64,000 nucleotides of DNA from the NCBI RefSeq assembly GCF_018982885.2, contig NZ_CP081849.1:682001-746000 (forward strand). The letters are read 5' to 3'. A model generated the notes under the pieces. It had not been told where the DNA came from and did no database searches. It saw only the letters and a program-made list of their open reading frames with translations. Below, one piece after another: positions 24,681-33,861 of the stretch. The position numbers and the translations under genes are program-made. Position 1 is the first letter of the stretch, and every line of letters starts with the position of its first letter. This DNA is from Polymorphobacter megasporae (lineage in GTDB: Bacteria > Pseudomonadota > Alphaproteobacteria > Sphingomonadales > Sphingomonadaceae).

Positions 24681-25250
24681 ATGCTCGCCGAGATCTCGCA
24701 CGGCCGTTCGCAATCGCTGCTCAAGCAGCGCAATATGCTAGCGGTCTTCGCCCTGGCGCTGATCGGCATCGTTCTGATGCTGGTCCTCGCGCTGTCGACA
24801 AAAGATCGCGAGATGGTGTTGCAGCCGGTGCTGTCGCGTCCGCTTACGCTGTCATCGGCCGGCATCAGCCCTGAGTATTTAGAGCTGGTCACCCGCGATA
24901 CCGCGGTGATGGTGCTCAACCGGACCCCGTCGGGCCTCGACTACTGGATGGAGCAGGTTCTCAAGGTCGTTCATCCGTCAGCCTACGGCCGGGTCAAGAA
25001 CGCCCTGACCAAGATCGTCGCCGAGCAGATGGGCTCCGACGTCGCCCAGGCGTTCGCGATGACGCGAATGACCGTCGATCCCAAGCGTCTCGTGTCCGAA
25101 GTCACGGGTACCGTGACGACTTATGTCGGCACCAAGATCATCGCCAGCGATGTGCGGACCTTCCGCTTCCGCTGGTCCTACTCGGGGCTGTCGCTCAGCC
25201 TCGTCGAGTTCGGCGAGCTGGTCGCCGACAAGCCGGGAGCAGCATCATGA
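24681..25250 (+). CDS. traE: Conjugal transfer protein TraE (VirB8-like)
   Basis: This 189-residue protein has a short cytoplasmic N-terminus, one transmembrane helix (MLAVFALALIGIVLMLVLAL) and a periplasmic domain (ISPEYLELVTRDTAVMVLNR, WSYSGLSLSLVEFGEL). TraE proteins are bitopic inner-membrane subunits equivalent to VirB8. The stop overlaps the traK start by four bases (ATGA). Length and order are as expected for F-type systems. Confidence 0.92.
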   Translation: MLAEISHGRSQSLLKQRNMLAVFALALIGIVLMLVLALSTKDREMVLQPVLSRPLTLSSAGISPEYLELVTRDTAVMVLNRTPSGLDYWMEQVLKVVHPSAYGRVKNALTKIVAEQMGSDVAQAFAMTRMTVDPKRLVSEVTGTVTTYVGTKIIASDVRTFRFRWSYSGLSLSLVEFGELVADKPGAAS

Positions 25251-26056
25251 ACATTCGCGATGCCGGGATTATCGGCTTCGCCACCGGCGGCGCAACGTAC
25301 ATCGCCGGCACGCTGGCGGCGGTCGAACCGCGGCTCAAGCTCGCCGGCCTCGGCTTGCTCGCCGTCGGCTCGATGTTCACCACGCGCCCCGCGCTCGCCG
25401 ATCAGTACCGCATGGCGGGCGACAACGCCCGGGTCGAGTGCGTCGCGTCGAAGAAGGACCTGACCCGGATCAGCCTCGTCGGCGACCAGTTCGCCAACCT
25501 CAACAAGGTTGCGACCGGCGTCCCGTACAACGATTTCTCGGTGGTCAACGAGCCGGTGCGCGGCGACATTTATCTGTCGGTCCCCGAGACCTATGCGGCC
25601 AAGACGATCAACTTCTTCGCCACGTCGAAGAAGGGTTACGTCTACAAGTTCGCGTGCACCGTGTCGCCGGTCGAGGCGCAACAGGTGTTCGTCACCAACC
25701 CGGGTCTCGCTCAGGCGAAGGCGCGGGAGTGGGAAGAACAGACGCCGGTCGAGGAGACCGCGGTCCGCCTGATCAAGGCGATGGCGACCTCGGCGACAGT
25801 TGAAGGGTTCGAGGTTCGCCAGCCCAACTCGTCGCCCGCGATGGTCGGGTCGCTCTCAGTCCGTCTGATCGCCGAGTATCGCGGCGCCAGCCTGCTCGGC
25901 AAGGTTTTGCGGGTCGAGAACAAGGGCACCGCCCCGGTCACCCTGCACGAGGCCGACCTCGCGCCGCAGGGCACCTACGCCGTTACCATCGCCACGCCCG
26001 AGATCGGCCCCGGTCAGTCGACCGTCGCCTACCTCGTCGGCCAGAACGGGAACTGA
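25247..26056 (+). CDS. traK: Conjugal transfer protein TraK (VirB9-like secretin)
   Basis: This 269-residue exported protein forms part of the outer-membrane core complex with TraV and TraB. The N-terminus is hydrophobic and ends at a signal-like TRPALADQYR. The middle contains NFFATSKKGYVYKFACTVSP and the C-terminus LRVENKGTAPVTLHEADLAP, a typical TraK/secretin-like C-domain. It is coupled to traE by a four-base overlap and separated from traB by 3 nt. Confidence 0.9.
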   Translation: MNIRDAGIIGFATGGATYIAGTLAAVEPRLKLAGLGLLAVGSMFTTRPALADQYRMAGDNARVECVASKKDLTRISLVGDQFANLNKVATGVPYNDFSVVNEPVRGDIYLSVPETYAAKTINFFATSKKGYVYKFACTVSPVEAQQVFVTNPGLAQAKAREWEEQTPVEETAVRLIKAMATSATVEGFEVRQPNSSPAMVGSLSVRLIAEYRGASLLGKVLRVENKGTAPVTLHEADLAPQGTYAVTIATPEIGPGQSTVAYLVGQNGN

Positions 26057-26059
26057 GCC

Positions 26060-27499
26060 ATGGCCGATCGTGACATGGGTGCGGGCGGCGAGCGCGATGC
26101 GAGCGGACGCGCTACGCGCGGCGGGCTCGGACGGGGTCGCGTCGCCGATCCGCGCGATCCGCTCGGCGGGGTCAACGCACGGACGAAGAAGCGGCAGGCG
26201 ATGTGGCTCGCTGGGATCAGCGGCGTCGTCCTGCTTGCGGGCTCGAGCTACATCTTCAGCGGGTCGAGCAAGCCGGTGAAGAACGATCCGTCGCAGCCGC
26301 TCGTCACCAAGATCTCGACCGATGACATGGTCGGCAAGAACCTCGCCGACAAGGCGTGGCGCAGCCAGGCCGAGGTCATTCAGTCCGACCAGTCGATGCG
26401 GCTCAAGACGATCGAGGGCGAGGTGCCCAAGGTCCAGACGATGCAGCAGCAGATCGCCGATCTGCAGCAGCAGAACGCCGCGATGAAGGCCAACGGCGAG
26501 AAGGTGCTGCAGGTCCTCAACAGCGATAACGCCGCCAAGGCGGCGCAGATCGAAGCGTTGCGCAAGGGCGGCGGACCAAACGGTGGCACGCCCGGCGCTG
26601 GCGGTGCCGAGCCGTTTCGGGTCGCTGGATCGTCCGCCCCGGCCTATGGCCCCGCCGCGGGCGGCTACGACGCCCAGGGCCGACCGATGGTTGCCGGTGC
26701 CCCGGGAGCGCCGGGCGGGATGCCGTCGATCGCCGAGGTCAAGACGATCAGCTTCGGCGGCCAGGGAGCAACGGTCGGAGGTCCGAGCGGCAAAGACCCG
26801 ATCGGGTTCAAGCTCGAGCATCCCGACGCACCGCCGACGGTGGTCGAGGATTCGATCGATTATCTCCCACCCAACTCGTACGCGTCGGCCAAGGTCATCG
26901 TCGGCGTCGATGCGTCCGCGGGCGTCCAGTCGCAGACCGATCCGCTTCCGGTGGTGCTGCGCATCACCGGGCCGGCCCGCTCGGTTGTCCAAAACGGTCG
27001 CGTCCTGACGACGAAGCTTGAGGGCTGCATCGTCAATGGTGCAGCGCGCGGCGATCTCTCGGCCGAGAAGATTTACGTTAAGCTCGCCAAGATGACCTGC
27101 GATCAGCCGGGCGGCCGCGTCGCGGTCAGCGAGGTCAAGGGCTTCATCAGCTTCGGCGGCAAGACCGGTGTGCGGGGCAGGGTGGTCACCCGCGAGGGCG
27201 GGTTGATCGGCCAGGCGTTCCTCGCCGGTATCGCCGGCGGGTTTGGCCGCGCCTTCACCGCCAACACGGACTCGGTGCTGCAGGGCTCGAACGTCACGGT
27301 CAACGGCACCCGCCAGCTCCTCGGCCCCGGCGCGATCGCCACCGGCGGCCTCGGCGAGGGCGTGTCGAAGGCCGGCGATATGGTCAGCAAGTATCTGATC
27401 GAGCGCGCTGAACAATATCAACCCGTGATCGAGATGCCGACCGGCATCGATGTCGAGATCGTGTTTCTCGACGGTGTTTACGTGAGGAGCAGTAAGTGA
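26060..27499 (+). CDS. traB: Conjugal transfer protein TraB (VirB10-like)
   Basis: This 479-residue protein spans the envelope and connects the inner-membrane motor to the outer-membrane core. It shows an Arg-rich cytoplasmic start, a transmembrane helix (MWLAGISGVVLLAGSSYIFS), a coiled coil (TMQQQIADLQQQNAAMKANG), a Gly/Pro-rich linker and a VirB10/TrbI beta-barrel domain (INGAARGDLSAEKIYVKLAKM-type segment, IGQAFLAGIAGGFGRAF). The stop overlaps the next gene. Length is normal for the family. Confidence 0.93.
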   Translation: MADRDMGAGGERDASGRATRGGLGRGRVADPRDPLGGVNARTKKRQAMWLAGISGVVLLAGSSYIFSGSSKPVKNDPSQPLVTKISTDDMVGKNLADKAWRSQAEVIQSDQSMRLKTIEGEVPKVQTMQQQIADLQQQNAAMKANGEKVLQVLNSDNAAKAAQIEALRKGGGPNGGTPGAGGAEPFRVAGSSAPAYGPAAGGYDAQGRPMVAGAPGAPGGMPSIAEVKTISFGGQGATVGGPSGKDPIGFKLEHPDAPPTVVEDSIDYLPPNSYASAKVIVGVDASAGVQSQTDPLPVVLRITGPARSVVQNGRVLTTKLEGCIVNGAARGDLSAEKIYVKLAKMTCDQPGGRVAVSEVKGFISFGGKTGVRGRVVTREGGLIGQAFLAGIAGGFGRAFTANTDSVLQGSNVTVNGTRQLLGPGAIATGGLGEGVSKAGDMVSKYLIERAEQYQPVIEMPTGIDVEIVFLDGVYVRSSK

Positions 27500-28329
27500 A
27501 CCGTACATCGATTGGGCGGTTCGTCCGCTCGCCGGCAGTCGTCTTTGGTGGTGTCCTCGCGGGCGCGGCCGCGATCGGATTGGTCAGCGGCGTAGTTCCG
27601 GCGCTGGCGGCGGGACGGGTCGATATTTCATTGCGCGCCGCGCTCGCCAAGCGTTTGCCGCGGACCAAGATAACTGCGGTCGACTGCAACAAGCTGACGG
27701 GTCTGTGTGAGGTTAGCGCTGGCAACACGCTGTTCTACACCGACAAAAACGCCCGCTATCTCGTCATCGGTCGCGTCTACGATATGGAGACGCGGACCGA
27801 CCTGACCGCGGCGAAGCTCCTCGAACTTAACCCCGACACGCTGCTCGGCGCAGCGGCGCACAACGACCCTGCAACCGGCGAAGGCGGCATTCGCGCTGCG
27901 CCGTCCAAGGTTGCGCTGTCCGAACTTCCCGCAGCCGGTGCGATCCGGTGGGGTCCCGCGACCGGCCCCAAGGTCGTCGTCTTCACCGACTTCCACTGCC
28001 CGTATTGCATGAAGCTGTCGGAAAGCCTCGGCGCGATCAGCGCGCGTGTCGAAGAGCGGCCGATTTCGGTCCTTGGCACGCGCGCGCTGAGCGACAAGGT
28101 CTACTGCGCCAAGAACCAGGTCGCCGCGCTCCACGGCGCGTATCGTCACGAAGAGCCGGAGACCGACACCGCGAAGTGCGACGTCTCGGGCCTCGATGCC
28201 AACGAGGCGTTCGCCAAGCGGCACATGTTCTCGGGCACGCCGATCGTCGTCCGCGCCGACGGCGCTGTGATCGAGGGCTTTCGTCCGGCGGCCGAGCTCG
28301 CCGCGTGGCTCAAGGGCGGCGCGGCATGA
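27496..28329 (+). CDS. DsbC-like thiol:disulfide isomerase of the transfer operon
   Basis: This 277-residue periplasmic protein has a signal peptide (PAVVFGGVLAGAAAIGLVSG), a DsbC-like dimerisation region and a thioredoxin fold with the CPYC active site at Cys168-Cys171 in DFHCPYCMKLSESLG. It should help fold the cysteine-rich TraU, TraN and TraH proteins encoded downstream. The GTG start is in a GTGA overlap with traB. DsbC-type genes are common at this place in F-like systems. Confidence 0.9.
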   Translation: MNRTSIGRFVRSPAVVFGGVLAGAAAIGLVSGVVPALAAGRVDISLRAALAKRLPRTKITAVDCNKLTGLCEVSAGNTLFYTDKNARYLVIGRVYDMETRTDLTAAKLLELNPDTLLGAAAHNDPATGEGGIRAAPSKVALSELPAAGAIRWGPATGPKVVVFTDFHCPYCMKLSESLGAISARVEERPISVLGTRALSDKVYCAKNQVAALHGAYRHEEPETDTAKCDVSGLDANEAFAKRHMFSGTPIVVRADGAVIEGFRPAAELAAWLKGGAA

Positions 28330-28445
28330 TCCAGCTGGCGATCATGGCCGGCGCGACGATCGGGACGGTCGTCCGGCCCTTCTGGGTCCTGACCGCCGCT
28401 GCGTTCGCGGCTGTCGCCGATGTTCTGTTCTCTGGGAGGTGGTAA
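28326..28445 (+). CDS. 39-residue membrane peptide between dsbC and traV
   Basis: This small frame (MIQLAIMAGATIGTVVRPFW, then a hydrophobic AAAFAAVADVLF and SGRW) starts at an ATGA overlap with the preceding gene and ends at a TAATG overlap with traV. Its own coding frame includes the traV ribosome site. The perfect fit between neighbours suggests that it is translated. No family is recognised. A role in coupling traV translation alone is also possible. Confidence 0.6.
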   Translation: MIQLAIMAGATIGTVVRPFWVLTAAAFAAVADVLFSGRW

Positions 28446-29647
28446 TGAAGCACTTGCTACGGCTTGCGTTGATCGGGTCGGCTCTGCCGCTCGCCGGTTG
28501 CATGACCTCGGGCACCAACATGCACGGCGATTTCGCGTGCCGCGCGCCGAACGGCACCTGCGCGCCGATGTCATCGATCGATGCCAAGGCGGTCGCCGGC
28601 ATGGGAGCATCCGCGCAACCGGTCGGCGGCATCGCTGATTCGGCGATGCCGCGCGAGGGCAGGGTGGTCACCGCGTCGACCGATGGCTCGCCCCCGGGAC
28701 GCACCTCGGATCGTGTCCTTCGCGTCGTCTTCCCTGCGCATATCGATGCCAGCGGCATCTACCATGACGAGTCGACCGCCCACGCTGTGATCGAGCATGG
28801 TGGCTGGACCGACAGTCTGACCGGCGGCGCGCGGCGCAACGCCGAAGCGACACAGACCGCTGCGGTCGCACAGCCCGCTGGTCCTGACGGGTCGGCGACG
28901 AGCAAGCTCGCATCGCTCGACGAGGTGATCGCGGGGAAGGCGGCGAGTACGCGGAGGAGCGAAGGCCAAGCGGTCGCTGGCTCATTTACCCCGACGTCGG
29001 CGGTCTCGACACCTGTAGGGCCGCGTGCGGCGATCATGCGCTCAGCTGCAGCGATCGACCTTCGCGAGGCGGCGGCGGCGGCGTCGGCACTACCGGTTGC
29101 AGGTCTCGATCCGAACTTCGACACGCCCGATGTCGCCGCTGTGGTCGCCGATCAAACGACGGCGGCAGTAGAGCATTGCACCGGCTATCGCCCGGTCTGG
29201 TGGCATGGTCACGCCTATCGCCGCCTCCGCCCTGTACCCTGCCCGACGACCGTCGCTGCAACCGGAGTTATCTCGACCACTGGCGGTTCGGTTTCCTCCG
29301 CGTCGTCGACGCGCGCGCTCAACCTCGCGCGTCTTGATTCTGCAGCGGCTCCTGTCGCTGCCGCGGGTTCCATTGCGCCAGTGTCATCGCCTCCATCGTC
29401 TACGGTTTCCCCTCCGGTAATTACTCCGACGGCATCTGTGCCCGCGAACAAGGCTGTCGGCTACGCGCCCACGACTGATGCGAAGGTCGCTGCAGCCCGC
29501 GTCTCGATGCTGGCCAAGCCGATTATTGCCGATCAAAGCCGGCTTGGCCGCGCCGATGCCAAGGCGGCAGCGCCGCCGCCAATCAGTCAGCTCTTTGCCG
29601 GGACTGGTGTCACCGCGAGCGCGGTCACCGGCGAGACGCCGCAATGA
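28445..29647 (+). CDS. traV: Conjugal transfer lipoprotein TraV (VirB7-like)
   Basis: This 400-residue protein begins with a lipoprotein signal (LALIGSALPLAGC, lipobox LAGC) followed by the TraV-type motif GDFACRAPNGTCAPMSSIDA. The rest is long, Ala/Ser/Pro-rich and probably disordered, making it much longer than F TraV (about 170 residues). It anchors the core complex to the outer membrane with TraK and TraB. The ATG at 28445 has a GGGAGG site; the upstream GTG is less likely. It ends in an ATGA overlap with traC. Confidence 0.87.
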   Translation: MKHLLRLALIGSALPLAGCMTSGTNMHGDFACRAPNGTCAPMSSIDAKAVAGMGASAQPVGGIADSAMPREGRVVTASTDGSPPGRTSDRVLRVVFPAHIDASGIYHDESTAHAVIEHGGWTDSLTGGARRNAEATQTAAVAQPAGPDGSATSKLASLDEVIAGKAASTRRSEGQAVAGSFTPTSAVSTPVGPRAAIMRSAAAIDLREAAAAASALPVAGLDPNFDTPDVAAVVADQTTAAVEHCTGYRPVWWHGHAYRRLRPVPCPTTVAATGVISTTGGSVSSASSTRALNLARLDSAAAPVAAAGSIAPVSSPPSSTVSPPVITPTASVPANKAVGYAPTTDAKVAAARVSMLAKPIIADQSRLGRADAKAAAPPPISQLFAGTGVTASAVTGETPQ

Positions 29648-32199
29648 GCATTTTCAGCAAGATCGCCGGTGCGGCCTTTGGCGACCGCGCCGAGCCCGAC
29701 GCCGAGCGTCCCGTCATCGGTCTCGACATGCTGTCGAGCTTTCTGCCGTACCGGTCGTACGATGCGAAGGACGGGATTTTCCTTAACTCGCGCTCGAACG
29801 GCTTCGCGATCGAGATCCCGCCGTTTGTCGGCTCGGACGAGCGCACCGGCGAGGTACTGGCGCAGTTCTTCCAGGAGGCGATGCCACAGGGGGCCGACGT
29901 CCAAGTCCTGTCGTGGTCGAGCCCGCGCATCGCCCGCAACATCGGTGCGTGGTTCTTCCCGCGATACGAGTCCGGGGCGTTCTACCGGCGCATGGCGCGG
30001 CACCGCGCCAAGCACTTCTTCAACGGCGTCTGGACGTCGCTGTCGGTCGACGCGCCGTTCCATCTCAGAAACCATCGCGTCATCATCTCGGTGTCGGTCG
30101 ACCATAAATCGAAGTCGTCCCGCGAGGAGCTGGTTCAGTGCCGTGACGGGCTTGTCAGCGTGCTGCGTTCGCTCGAGGCGAACGCGACGATCCTCGACCC
30201 GGTCGCGCTGATCGCGCTGGTCGACGATCTGACCTCACCGACGACGGCGAGCGAGGACGAGGCGGTCGACTATAACGCACTCGACCCGATCGCCGAGCAG
30301 GCAGTCCGCCGCGACATCGAGATCCATGTACACGAGGACCGGCTGATGCTGCGGACCGAGCGGATTCGGCCGACGGGCGAGAATGATGACGGCGTCGCCG
30401 AGATCGGTGAGGTCTATCCCGACACCTTCGACATTCGCCACTTCGGCGTGCGCAACTTCCCTCAGCGTTGGGCACCATGGGAGTGTGCCCGGCTGATCGG
30501 CGACCTGTTCTCCGACAAGCTGCGGCTGCCGTGTCCGACCGCGACTGTGCTGTGCCTGCGTTACCCCGATGAGACCAAGTCGAGCGGCAAGTCCGGGTTC
30601 AAGGTCATGCGGACGACGAGCCTCGCCGAGAGCCGTGGCGCAAAATACATGCCGAAGATCCGCGAGCAGTCGGCCGAGTGGAAGCACGTACAGGACCAGC
30701 TCGGCGAGGGCCGCAAGATCGTCCGGCTGCACTACGGGATCACGACTTATTCGGTCGCCGACGAGGGTGACACTAACGAGCGGACGCTGAAGTCGATCTA
30801 CCGATCTGCCGGCTGGGACCTGATGGACGAGCGGTTCCTGCAAATCCAAGGTCTGCTGTCCGCGCTGCCGATGACGCTCGGCGACGGGCTCGGTGACGAC
30901 ATGGAGCGCCTCAAGCGGTTCAAGACGATGCTGACCTCGACCGCGGCCAACATGGCGCCGATGCAGGGTGAGTATCTCGGCGGGCCGATCGCGCACCTGC
31001 TCCTCGTCGGTAGGCGGGGTCAGCCGTTTTTCTGGTCGCCGTTCGAGAACGGCGCGGGCAACCACAACGTCACGATCATGGGCAAGTCGGGCTCGGGCAA
31101 GTCGGTGCTGCTCCAGGAGGTCTGCGCCGCGCTGTGCGGGGCAGGGGCCAAGATCGTCGTCATCGACGACGGCCGAAGCTTCATGAACTCGGTCAAGCTG
31201 CAGGGCGGGGCCTTCATCGAGTTTACGATGTCGTCGGGGTTCTGCCTCAACCCCTTCTCGATGATCGACGCCGAGCGGATCGCCATCGACGAGGACTATA
31301 AGCTCGACTGCCTGGCGATGCTCAAGGCGATCGTCGGCCAGATGTGCCGGTTCATCGACAAGCTCAACGACACCGAGCGCGGCTTGATCGACGCCGCAGT
31401 CAACCATGTCTGGGACACCCTCGGCAACACAGGATCGGTCCACGACGTCGCCCAGGCGCTCGCTGACGCCAAGAACCGCGATGCCAAGAACCTGTCGTTG
31501 GCGATGAGCCCGTTCTGCAAAGGGGGCACTTACGGCGGGTTCTTTGTCGGGCAGTCGACTTTGAAGCTCGAAGCCGATTTCACTGTGTTCGAGCTGAGTG
31601 ACCTGTCGACGCGTGAGGAGCTGCGCGCCGTCGTCCTGACGACGATCATGTTCATGACGACCCAGATGATGACGCGCACGCCGCGCAGCGTGAAGAAGAT
31701 GCTGCTGATCGACGAGGCGTGGCAGATGCTCAAGGGCGGCAGCACCGCCGATTTCGTCGAGGCGTACGCCCGGACCTGCCGCAAATATGGCGGCGCGCTG
31801 TGCACCGCGACCCAGTCGGTCAACGACTATTACAAGTCGCCCGGCGCGCAGGCCGCGCTCGAAAACTCGGACTGGATGCTCGTCCTCCAGCAGAAGCCCG
31901 AGACGATCGCCGACTTCAAGAGGCACGATCGCCTCGAGATGGACGCGGCCACCGAGACGATGATCCGGAGCCTCAAGCGTAACGGCTCGGAGTATTCCGA
32001 AGTGTTCATCAAAGGTCCGGAGATGAGGGCGCTGGGTCGCCTCGTCCTCGATCCGTTCTCGGCCACGGCGTATTCCAGCTCTCCCGCCACGTACGCGAGA
32101 ATCGAAGCGCTGATGGCGCGCGGGATGACCGTCGACGCCGCGGTCGAGGCCGTCGCCTTCCCCGAACAGGAGGTTCCCTATGCAATCGCAGCCGAATGA
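29644..32199 (+). CDS. traC: Conjugal transfer ATPase TraC (VirB4-like)
   Basis: This 851-residue cytoplasmic ATPase powers pilus assembly. Walker A GKSGSGKS is at residues 480-487 and Walker B MLLIDEAW is around residues 686-693, followed by TRKYGG-like and ATQSVNDYY motifs. The N-terminal TraC domain is present (LSSFLPYRSYDAKDGIFLNS). Length is normal. It overlaps the next gene by 20 nt. A 696-residue open frame on the opposite strand is a shadow of the G+C-rich codons. Confidence 0.95.
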   Translation: MSIFSKIAGAAFGDRAEPDAERPVIGLDMLSSFLPYRSYDAKDGIFLNSRSNGFAIEIPPFVGSDERTGEVLAQFFQEAMPQGADVQVLSWSSPRIARNIGAWFFPRYESGAFYRRMARHRAKHFFNGVWTSLSVDAPFHLRNHRVIISVSVDHKSKSSREELVQCRDGLVSVLRSLEANATILDPVALIALVDDLTSPTTASEDEAVDYNALDPIAEQAVRRDIEIHVHEDRLMLRTERIRPTGENDDGVAEIGEVYPDTFDIRHFGVRNFPQRWAPWECARLIGDLFSDKLRLPCPTATVLCLRYPDETKSSGKSGFKVMRTTSLAESRGAKYMPKIREQSAEWKHVQDQLGEGRKIVRLHYGITTYSVADEGDTNERTLKSIYRSAGWDLMDERFLQIQGLLSALPMTLGDGLGDDMERLKRFKTMLTSTAANMAPMQGEYLGGPIAHLLLVGRRGQPFFWSPFENGAGNHNVTIMGKSGSGKSVLLQEVCAALCGAGAKIVVIDDGRSFMNSVKLQGGAFIEFTMSSGFCLNPFSMIDAERIAIDEDYKLDCLAMLKAIVGQMCRFIDKLNDTERGLIDAAVNHVWDTLGNTGSVHDVAQALADAKNRDAKNLSLAMSPFCKGGTYGGFFVGQSTLKLEADFTVFELSDLSTREELRAVVLTTIMFMTTQMMTRTPRSVKKMLLIDEAWQMLKGGSTADFVEAYARTCRKYGGALCTATQSVNDYYKSPGAQAALENSDWMLVLQQKPETIADFKRHDRLEMDAATETMIRSLKRNGSEYSEVFIKGPEMRALGRLVLDPFSATAYSSSPATYARIEALMARGMTVDAAVEAVAFPEQEVPYAIAAE

Positions 32200-32623
32200 T
32201 GCTGCCGTCCGCGGCCAATTCCGCAGTCTCGACGATCTGCCCTCCGTTCCGGTGACGATAACCCAGGGCGCGGACACATATATTCGGCGTGAGCGTCCCA
32301 CTTTGCGCAGCAGTGAGGCGCTCACCGATCTCGCCTATGTCGCCCTTACAACAACAGGCTGGCTTGCCGGAAACCTGCTTGGCATCCTTGGCTGTGCTGT
32401 GGCGATGTTCATCGTCATCAGCCACGGCCACGTCGACACCTTCTTCCTCCACGTCGACAACCTCGCCTCGCGCTACGTTGCCGCCGATCTCGGTCGCCGC
32501 GAAGCGTTCGAGCATCAGCTGGTGCAGGTCTTCGTCATCGTTCTCGGCGTGACGCTCGCGGTCCGCGGGCCGCTGTTCGTCCGGCGCGTGCGCCGCGAGT
32601 TGCGCGAAGGGAAGGGGGCATGA
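32180..32623 (+). CDS. Membrane protein of the transfer operon, unknown function
   Basis: This 147-residue protein has a soluble N-terminal half and two hydrophobic segments (WLAGNLLGILGCAVAMFIVI and QLVQVFVIVLGVTLAVRGPL). It begins inside the last codons of traC and ends in an ATGA overlap with the next gene. It does not match a named Tra protein that I recognise. Its position between traC and trbI suggests a role in the inner-membrane complex. Confidence 0.7.
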   Translation: MQSQPNDAAVRGQFRSLDDLPSVPVTITQGADTYIRRERPTLRSSEALTDLAYVALTTTGWLAGNLLGILGCAVAMFIVISHGHVDTFFLHVDNLASRYVAADLGRREAFEHQLVQVFVIVLGVTLAVRGPLFVRRVRRELREGKGA

Positions 32624-33105
32624 GCGCCGCTGATTCTCTGTACCTGCCGGGGTCCGACGGCTCGCGCGATGGCGAGCCGGTCGCGGTGGGTGATACGCCG
32701 ATAGCACCGGTCGCACTCCAGGACCGTACGTTCGCCGGGTTGCCCATTCCGACGCTGATCCTCGCGGCGATCGTGTTGCTGCTCGGCCTGTTGTCGGCGT
32801 GGCAGACCCGCGAGATCCTCGCGTTGCGCTCGCATCGCATGGTCTCGGTCAGCCTCGCGACCATCGTTCGCGATTTCATCGCCACCGAGGCGCACAACGG
32901 CGGGACACCTGAGACCTCGGCAATGCGGACCAAGCTCTATCTGGCGGCGACCCAGGCGTCGATCCGTGAGCTGACCGAGCAGGGCACGACCGTGCTGGTA
33001 TCCGAAGCCGTCGCCGGCAACTCAGTCCCCGACGTTACGCCGGCGCTCAAGGCGAACATCGATGCCAAGCTGAAGGCCGTCCAGATCTCGGCGGCGGGGA
33101 GGTAG
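32620..33105 (+). CDS. trbI: F-type transfer protein TrbI
   Basis: This 161-residue protein has one transmembrane helix (TLILAAIVLLLGLLSAWQTR) and a periplasmic helical part (SHRMVSVSLATIVRDFIATE), as in the TrbI family of F-type systems, which affects pilus retraction or outgrowth. It lies downstream of traC, as in F. Similarity is moderate, so this rests on topology and position. Confidence 0.75.
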   Translation: MSAADSLYLPGSDGSRDGEPVAVGDTPIAPVALQDRTFAGLPIPTLILAAIVLLLGLLSAWQTREILALRSHRMVSVSLATIVRDFIATEAHNGGTPETSAMRTKLYLAATQASIRELTEQGTTVLVSEAVAGNSVPDVTPALKANIDAKLKAVQISAAGR

Positions 33106-33107
33106 CG

Positions 33108-33305
33108 ATGCCGACGGGGCTCCACGCCGTGGTCGTTACGAGCAGCATGCTCCTGGCCGCCGCCAGCGTCGTGATCAGCGACGGCTCGTCGTCCCGCTGT
33201 GGTGTGCTCGGCGCGGGGCTCGGTCTGATCCCGTGTCTCGTCAAACCCTCGCGCGGCTCCCGTGTCCGCGCCTGCAATTCGGCTGGAGGCGAAGATGCCC
33301 GCTGA
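33108..33305 (+). CDS. Small hydrophobic protein before the S26 peptidase gene
   Basis: This 65-residue frame has a hydrophobic N-terminal segment (VVVTSSMLLAAASVVIS) and two cysteines in the middle. A GGGAGG ribosome site lies 4 nt before its ATG, and its end overlaps the best start of the peptidase gene by 11 nt. No family is recognised. Spacing and the ribosome site favour a real gene. Confidence 0.5.
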   Translation: MPTGLHAVVVTSSMLLAAASVVISDGSSSRCGVLGAGLGLIPCLVKPSRGSRVRACNSAGGEDAR

Positions 33306-33861
33306 CAAGATCATTGGTGGCTCGTCCGCCAGCGTGGCGACCGACAGGGAACGGTTCTGGACTGGCAAGCGCAAGCGCTTCTATGCGACGATCACCGGCG
33401 CCGGGCTGATCTATGCCGCCGCGAGCAGCCTGTCGGACTGGCGCGACACCCATACCATTCTCATCAATACGACGACGTCGCTGCCGAACTGGGCGTTCGT
33501 CCTCGACAAAAGCCACGAGCCCGTACGCGGTGCGCTGGTCTTCTTCGACCCACCGCCGTCGGCGCTGATGACCGCGCACTTCGGGGCGCACCCGTCGGCG
33601 TTCGGCAAGCGCGTCTACGGCGTCGCCGGCGATGTCGTCACCCGCGTCGGCCGGACCTTCTTTGTCAACGGCCACCCTGTTTCGGTGGCGAAAGCGACCT
33701 CGACGCGCGGCGAGCCGCTGGCGCTGGGACCGACCGGCGTCATCCCGCGCGGCTGCTTCTACGTCGGTTCGGGCCACAAGGACGGCTTCGACAGCCGCTA
33801 CGCCGCGATCGGCTGGATCTGCATGAACCGCGTGTTCGGCACCGGGACTGCGATCCTGTGA
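33295..33861 (+). CDS. S26-family signal peptidase of the transfer operon (TraF/LepB-like)
   Basis: This 188-residue membrane peptidase has one transmembrane segment (YATITGAGLIYAAASSLSDW) and the S26 Ser-Lys dyad: Ser62 in TTTSLPNWAF and Lys105 in FGKRVYGVAGDVV. It ends with the conserved FYVGSGHKDGFDSRYAAIGW segment. Such enzymes process pilin or other exported Tra proteins. The ATG at 33295 is chosen for its GGAGGCGAAG site; an upstream ATG at 33262 is possible. This is distinct from the thioredoxin-like TraF at 39866. Confidence 0.85.
   Translation: MPADKIIGGSSASVATDRERFWTGKRKRFYATITGAGLIYAAASSLSDWRDTHTILINTTTSLPNWAFVLDKSHEPVRGALVFFDPPPSALMTAHFGAHPSAFGKRVYGVAGDVVTRVGRTFFVNGHPVSVAKATSTRGEPLALGPTGVIPRGCFYVGSGHKDGFDSRYAAIGWICMNRVFGTGTAIL

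Noticed and set aside
25856-27508. 550-residue minus-strand open frame over traK and traB
   Set aside because: His/Asp/Arg-rich shadow of G+C-rich codons; the plus strand encodes recognisable Tra proteins with correct overlaps.
30235-32325. 696-residue minus-strand open frame over traC
   Set aside because: Same shadow composition; traC has Walker motifs in the plus frame.
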